This document shows, piece by piece, positions 40,016 to 44,078 of a stretch of 44,078 nucleotides of DNA (positions are counted from its first letter, which is position 1; every line of letters starts with the position of its first letter). This DNA is from Clostridia bacterium (GTDB lineage Bacteria; Bacillota; Clostridia; Oscillospirales; CAG-272): positions 1 through 44,078 of the forward strand of contig JAFXAC010000098.1 in the NCBI GenBank assembly GCA_017522125.1, read 5' to 3'. The notes under the pieces were generated by a model. It was given only the letters and a program-made list of their open reading frames with translations. It was not told where the DNA came from and did not search any database. The position numbers and the translations under genes are program-made.

Positions 40016-40789
40016 ATGAAATTTTACGGTAAAACAGACGTCGGCTCGGTTCGACACGAAAATCAGGATTGCTACGGAATATTTGAGCTTCGCAAGGGTA
40101 TCACCCTTTGCGTCGTTTGCGACGGAATGGGCGGCGTGGCAGGCGGCGCACTTGCCTCCAGCCTCGCTATGGAGACCTTTGCCTACGCTATCCGCGACAA
40201 TATCCTGCCCGATTACCCCGACGAGCAGCCGAACCTCACGCCCGCCTCGGTAAAGTACGCCCTGACGGCGGCGCTGAACGCCGCTAACGCGGAGGTGCTT
40301 CGCGTGGCTGACGAAAATGAAAGCGGAAGCCTTGACGGAATGGGTACGACGCTCGTTGCGCTCCTCATCGTCGAGGGGCTCGGTGCGTTTTGCCTGAACG
40401 TAGGCGACAGCCGACTTTACGATATAACCAATAAAGAGATAATACAGGTAACGAAGGACCACTCGTACGTTCAGCACCTTGTTGACATAGGTAAGCTTAC
40501 ATACGAGCAAGCCAAGACCTCGCCCGTGCGCAACGTGATAATGCGTGCAGTCGGCGCAGAGGAAAGCGTAAAGGCTGACGTTTACTCCGTCCCCCTTTAT
40601 ATACCCGACGCGCAAAAGCGCTATTTCCTGCTTTGCACCGACGGTCTTACGGGCTGTGTCGGCGATCAGAGCATATTTGCCATGATGAACACGCCGCGCG
40701 CGCTCGACCAGAAGGCGGACGCGCTCGTTAAGGCGGCAAACGCCGCAGGCGGCCCTGACAATATCACCGTTCTCCTTGTAGAGCTTTAA
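40016..40789 (+). CDS. prpC: PP2C-family Ser/Thr protein phosphatase (PrpC/Stp)
   Basis: 257 residues. Metal-binding motifs in order: GSVRHENQDCYG, VCDGMGGVAGG, GMGTTLVAL, NVGDSRLYDI, LLCTDGLTGCV and GGPDNITVLLVEL. Reverses phosphorylation by the PASTA kinase encoded 24 bp downstream. AAAGGTAAG ribosome site. Confidence 0.94.
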   Translation: MKFYGKTDVGSVRHENQDCYGIFELRKGITLCVVCDGMGGVAGGALASSLAMETFAYAIRDNILPDYPDEQPNLTPASVKYALTAALNAANAEVLRVADENESGSLDGMGTTLVALLIVEGLGAFCLNVGDSRLYDITNKEIIQVTKDHSYVQHLVDIGKLTYEQAKTSPVRNVIMRAVGAEESVKADVYSVPLYIPDAQKRYFLLCTDGLTGCVGDQSIFAMMNTPRALDQKADALVKAANAAGGPDNITVLLVEL

Positions 40790-40813
40790 TAAAAAACTTT
40801 ATTGTGAGAAGAT

Positions 40814-43111
40814 ATGGAAAAAAATATCACCTGCTATGAAAAATACGTCGGTACTCTGCTTGACGGCAAGTATCAGATAGAAAAATGCCTCGGTGTCGGC
40901 GGAATGGCGGCAGTACTGCTTGCCAAGGACGTGGAAAAGGACATTCGCGTGGCTATAAAAATGCTTCGTGACGAGTACGCGAACGACAGCGACGCGCTTG
41001 ACCGCTTCAAGAGCGAGGCACAGGCAGTATCAATGCTGTCGCACCCCAACGTCGTGGGCATACACGATATCAGCCTTGACGGCGAGTTGAAATATCTCGT
41101 TATGGAATACGTCGAGGGCGTTTCGCTTCGCGCGTATATGGATAAGCGAGGCAAGCTGTCCTTTGCCGAGGTGTCCTCAATATCCGAGCAGATACTCGCC
41201 GCACTCAATCACGCGCATTCCTGCGGCATAATCCACCGCGATATCAAGCCGCAAAACATTATGCTCCTTAAGGACGGCTTCGTCAAGGTGATGGACTTCG
41301 GCATAGCAAAGCTGCCCGAGGTCGACACCGTTATGACGGACGAGGCGATAGGAACAGTCTACTACATCAGCCCCGAGCAAGCCGAGGGCAAGCCCTACGA
41401 CACGCGCGCAGACCTTTACTCCGTGGGTGTGCTGATGTACGAAATGGCAACGGGCAAGCTCCCCTTTGACGACGAGCGCCCCGTCAGCGTCGTTATGATG
41501 CAGATACACGACAAGCCCGTGCCGCCGCGCCGCATCGACAAGAAGATCTCGCGCGGACTTGAAACGATAATCCTCTCCTCTATGGAGAAAAATCCCCAAA
41601 AACGCTATCAAAGTGCGCTCGATATGCTGCGCGAGCTTCGCCGCATTCGCTTGCACCCCACCGCAGAGGTGCTGACACCCAAAAAGGTGGCAAGGAAAAA
41701 GCGCTCCGAGAAAAATCTCAGCGAAAACCGCCCAAGCACCGCCACCTTCCCCGTAATACTCGGCGTTGCCGTGGCTATGTTCTTTGCAACGATAATCTCG
41801 CTGTTTTATATAATCAACAACCTGACGGGCGGCGTTGCCCGAAAGAGCATCGAGGTGCCTGCGGTCGCAGGGCTTGAATACACCACCGACGCAGAGCTTG
41901 GCCTTGGTGAGGACTTCGTCGTAAGCGTTGAGTACGTTCATTCGTCCACCATAGCGGCGGGAACTATCATCTCGCAGGAGCCGTCAGGCGGCGCAAACCG
42001 CAAGGTCCCCTGCTCCGTCACGCTAAAGGTGAGCCTTGGTCCCGAGATGGTAACGCTTAACGACTACACCATAATGGATTGGCGCGACGCGTATACCCAG
42101 CTTCGCTCACAGAGCTTCGTTGTGGAAAAGATATTTTCAGAAAATTCCGCAATGCCCGCAGGATTTGTCTATATGACCGAGCCCGCCGCAGGCTCAAAGC
42201 TTGAGGTCGGAAGCACCGTAAAGCTCTATATAAGCAACGGCACGCCGTCCACGGTGCATATCGTGCCTAATTTCTTCGGTCTTTCCGAAAAAATGGCAAA
42301 GCGTGCGCTAAAGGACAATAAGCTTTTGCTTGGCGACGTAGTATACACGCGCTCCTCGCTCCCCGCGGGAACGGTAATAACCTTCTCCCCCGCGGCAGGA
42401 ACGCCCGCCTACGCTAATATGACCGCCGTAAACTTCGTCATAAGCGCAGGGCCGAGCTTTGAAACCAGATATTACCCCGACGTCGTGGGAATGTACGAGG
42501 TTGACGCGACCGCCCTGCTTAAAAACCTCGGACTTACCGTATTCGTATCCACCGTTGCAAGCAACTCGCCCGCAGGTGAGGTTATCAAGCAATCGCCCTC
42601 GCCAAACGGCTTTACGGCATCTACCGTGTCCGTAAACCTCACCGTCAGCGGCGGCGCAGGGTACGTTGCGCCCCCCGTCCGCCTGCCCTCGCTACAGGGA
42701 CTTCCCCTCGCGTCCGCGCAAAGCGGCATAACCTCGATGGGACTTACCGTGGGCAAGATAACCTACCGCAGAAGCGACCTGCCCGAGGGAACGGTGCTTG
42801 CACAATCCCCCGCCGCAGGTGAGTATATGACGCCTGGTGCGCCCGAAAGCATTGTTGACCTTGAGGTCAGCGGCGGCCCTGATTTCGTTCCGCCGACCGT
42901 CAGCGCGACCGTACCCGACGTTATGGGAATGCACGTTGACGCCGCGAAGGCTCTGCTTGAGGCAAGCGGATTTGCCGTTTCAAACGTCACCTATTCCGTA
43001 TCCACACAGCCCGACGGCACCGTGCTTTGGCAGTCCGAGCAGGCGGGCGACGTTGTGGAGGGACCCGAGGGTGAGATACCCATTAAGCTGATCGTAAGCC
43101 TTAATCGCTAA
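40814..43111 (+). CDS. prkC: PASTA-domain Ser/Thr protein kinase (PrkC/PknB type)
   Basis: 765 residues. Cytoplasmic kinase (1-275): glycine loop LGVGGMAAV, VAIKML lysine, catalytic HRDIKPQN (141-148), DFGIAK (161-166). Basic juxtamembrane segment, one membrane helix (about 313-335), then six PASTA-like repeats to the C-terminus (for example VPNFFGLSEKMAKRAL, PDVMGMHVDAAKALL), the first degenerate. It senses muropeptides or lipid II and controls wall and growth functions in Bacillota. Three PASTA repeats is the B. subtilis number, so six is a long sensor. Only a weak ribosome site (GTGAGAAG). Confidence 0.95.
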   Translation: MEKNITCYEKYVGTLLDGKYQIEKCLGVGGMAAVLLAKDVEKDIRVAIKMLRDEYANDSDALDRFKSEAQAVSMLSHPNVVGIHDISLDGELKYLVMEYVEGVSLRAYMDKRGKLSFAEVSSISEQILAALNHAHSCGIIHRDIKPQNIMLLKDGFVKVMDFGIAKLPEVDTVMTDEAIGTVYYISPEQAEGKPYDTRADLYSVGVLMYEMATGKLPFDDERPVSVVMMQIHDKPVPPRRIDKKISRGLETIILSSMEKNPQKRYQSALDMLRELRRIRLHPTAEVLTPKKVARKKRSEKNLSENRPSTATFPVILGVAVAMFFATIISLFYIINNLTGGVARKSIEVPAVAGLEYTTDAELGLGEDFVVSVEYVHSSTIAAGTIISQEPSGGANRKVPCSVTLKVSLGPEMVTLNDYTIMDWRDAYTQLRSQSFVVEKIFSENSAMPAGFVYMTEPAAGSKLEVGSTVKLYISNGTPSTVHIVPNFFGLSEKMAKRALKDNKLLLGDVVYTRSSLPAGTVITFSPAAGTPAYANMTAVNFVISAGPSFETRYYPDVVGMYEVDATALLKNLGLTVFVSTVASNSPAGEVIKQSPSPNGFTASTVSVNLTVSGGAGYVAPPVRLPSLQGLPLASAQSGITSMGLTVGKITYRRSDLPEGTVLAQSPAAGEYMTPGAPESIVDLEVSGGPDFVPPTVSATVPDVMGMHVDAAKALLEASGFAVSNVTYSVSTQPDGTVLWQSEQAGDVVEGPEGEIPIKLIVSLNR

Positions 43112-43128
43112 AGGAAAGGAGGGATAGC

Positions 43129-44078
43129 TTGACCGCTGCCAAAAGAATGCTTAACTCAATAAAAAGGGACAAAAAGAGATTTGCAGTCCTTACAGCCCTC
43201 GTGCTTTTAGCGCTTGCTATCCCCGTCCTTGTCCTGCTTATTTGCCTGTCGCTCGTCACCGAGGACGAGCCGCCCGAGATATTGCCGCCGCCACCGCCCG
43301 TCGTGCAGGTGGTCGCCGCGCCCGCCTTTATGAGCGTGGCAGAGGAGCATCTTGCGCCCGCGCTTGAAAAAAAGCTTGGCGACTCGGCTGATATCTCGCT
43401 CGTTTTGCCCGACGCAAAGCAAGATGATTGCGCCCTTACGCTCATTTTCGGAAGCGAGGATACCTCGCCGACCTACCGCTTTGAGCTTTACTCCGCGCTT
43501 GGACTTGACGGCTACTCCATCTCCCTTACGGACGGCGGTGCCGTTGCAAGGTTCTTGTCGACGCGGGGCGCGATAGACGCCGCCGCCGCACTTTGCGAGT
43601 GCGTCGTGGCGGGAGATATTCCAAGCCTTGCAGAGAACGTCGAGCAGACGGAGGTCTTGCGCGGCGCGGGTGCGGACGTTCAGCACACCCTTACCGTGGC
43701 GGACAAGGATTTTTCCGTTATCTGTCTGTCCTCACCAAGCACCGACACCCATACGATGAACGCCATATCCGCGCTCGTTGACGCGTCGGACGCTGACCTT
43801 GTCGTGTTCAACGGCGACCTTGACTGCGGCGCGACGAGCCGCTACGAGCTTGCCGCGGCGTGGAAGCAGATAAGCGACGCGCTTGCCCTTCGCTCCGCAT
43901 CGTTTATTTTCACTCTTTCGAGTGCCGAGGCTCTGCCCGACGTGATGCTTTGCGAGGTCATTTCCTCGATGAAGAACTGCATCGGCGGCGGCGACGGCAT
44001 TTACACCGTATGTCACGAGAGTGGCGAGCCACTGAGCGCAATAGTAGCCTCGTCAAACGGAGAGGACGATGCCACGGA
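43129..44078 (+). CDS. Membrane-anchored protein with phosphoesterase-like segment, cut by window end, TTG start
   Basis: 316 codons visible, open to the window edge. It starts TTG with GGAAAGGAGGG 5 bp upstream, 17 bp after the prkC stop; an in-frame ATG at 43147 lacks a site. A basic N-terminus (MTAAKRMLNSIKRDKKRF) is followed by a membrane helix (about 18-42), Pro-rich linker (ILPPPPPVVQVV) and an extracytoplasmic domain. The segment DASDADLVVFNGDLDCG resembles the GD motif region of metallophosphoesterases, but the other motifs are not clear, so this is tentative. In many Bacillota rsgA follows prkC; it does not here. Confidence 0.6.
   Translation, partial: MTAAKRMLNSIKRDKKRFAVLTALVLLALAIPVLVLLICLSLVTEDEPPEILPPPPPVVQVVAAPAFMSVAEEHLAPALEKKLGDSADISLVLPDAKQDDCALTLIFGSEDTSPTYRFELYSALGLDGYSISLTDGGAVARFLSTRGAIDAAAALCECVVAGDIPSLAENVEQTEVLRGAGADVQHTLTVADKDFSVICLSSPSTDTHTMNAISALVDASDADLVVFNGDLDCGATSRYELAAAWKQISDALALRSASFIFTLSSAEALPDVMLCEVISSMKNCIGGGDGIYTVCHESGEPLSAIVASSNGEDDAT

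Noticed and set aside
1..44078. tRNA or rRNA genes
   Set aside because: I looked for T-loop GGTTCRA-type motifs with CCA-side acceptor pairing and for rRNA core motifs and found none.

Overview
The window (about 44 kb, fairly GC-rich, dense) looks like the chromosome of an uncultured member of the Clostridia (Bacillota). The evidence is the gene order yicC-remA-rpoZ-priA-def-fmt-rsmB-rlmN-prpC-prkC, RNase Y, RemA, a DUF1292 protein, a CarD regulator, L33 of the four-cysteine type, and strong AGGAGG-like ribosome sites with consensus sigma-A promoters. An archaeal-type AspRS and surface proteins ending in PxTGD anchors fit a gut or rumen Oscillospirales/Christensenellales-like lineage; that placement is inference.

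Layout. 1-2.1 kb: trpB2 facing a small amidase gene. 2.2-8.2 kb: a moxR / DUF58 / transglutaminase operon. 8.2-12.5 kb: a 1376-residue repetitive surface protein behind a consensus promoter. 12.5-16.4 kb (minus strand): archaeal-type aspS, a long-chain acyl-CoA synthetase and a small HTH regulator. The regulator is divergent from, and shares promoter DNA with, a small SLOG protein (16.5-16.8 kb). 17.2-18.6 kb (minus): an SGNH hydrolase and a small secreted protein. 18.8-21.4 kb: rpmG-secE-nusG-rplK-rplA, with an unusual secE. 21.4-23.5 kb: two more PDTGD-anchored surface proteins. 23.9-24.4 kb (minus): carD. 24.5-27.9 kb: lepA, hemW, DUF1292. 27.96-28.18 kb: a probable structured noncoding RNA. 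28.6-30.1 kb (minus): rny. 30.4-44.1 kb: yicC, remA, rpoZ, priA, def, fmt, a zinc peptidase, rsmB, rlmN, prpC, prkC and a truncated exported protein. These genes cover transcription, protein N-terminal formylation and deformylation, rRNA modification and Ser/Thr phospho-signalling.

The most striking content is between genes. Most intergenic gaps hold arrays of short unlike hairpins (stems of about 4-11 bp) joined by a nearly constant linker of about 7 nt. The linker word is usually the same within an array but differs between arrays (GTGAAAT, GTGAAGT, ATGATGC/T, GCGATAT, TCGATAT). Each array has a direction. It begins at, and commonly includes, the stop codon of the gene upstream. It usually ends in an AAGG(A/T)A box followed by a recurrent GCTTTTTGC/GCAAAAAGC hairpin and/or a strong terminator. 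Hairpin loops read mostly TNC or TNNC on the gene-sense strand, so the opposite strand carries GNA/GNNA loops such as GCGAAGC, known as very stable DNA mini-hairpins. I do not recognise this as a described repeat family and regard it as the best candidate for an undescribed system here.
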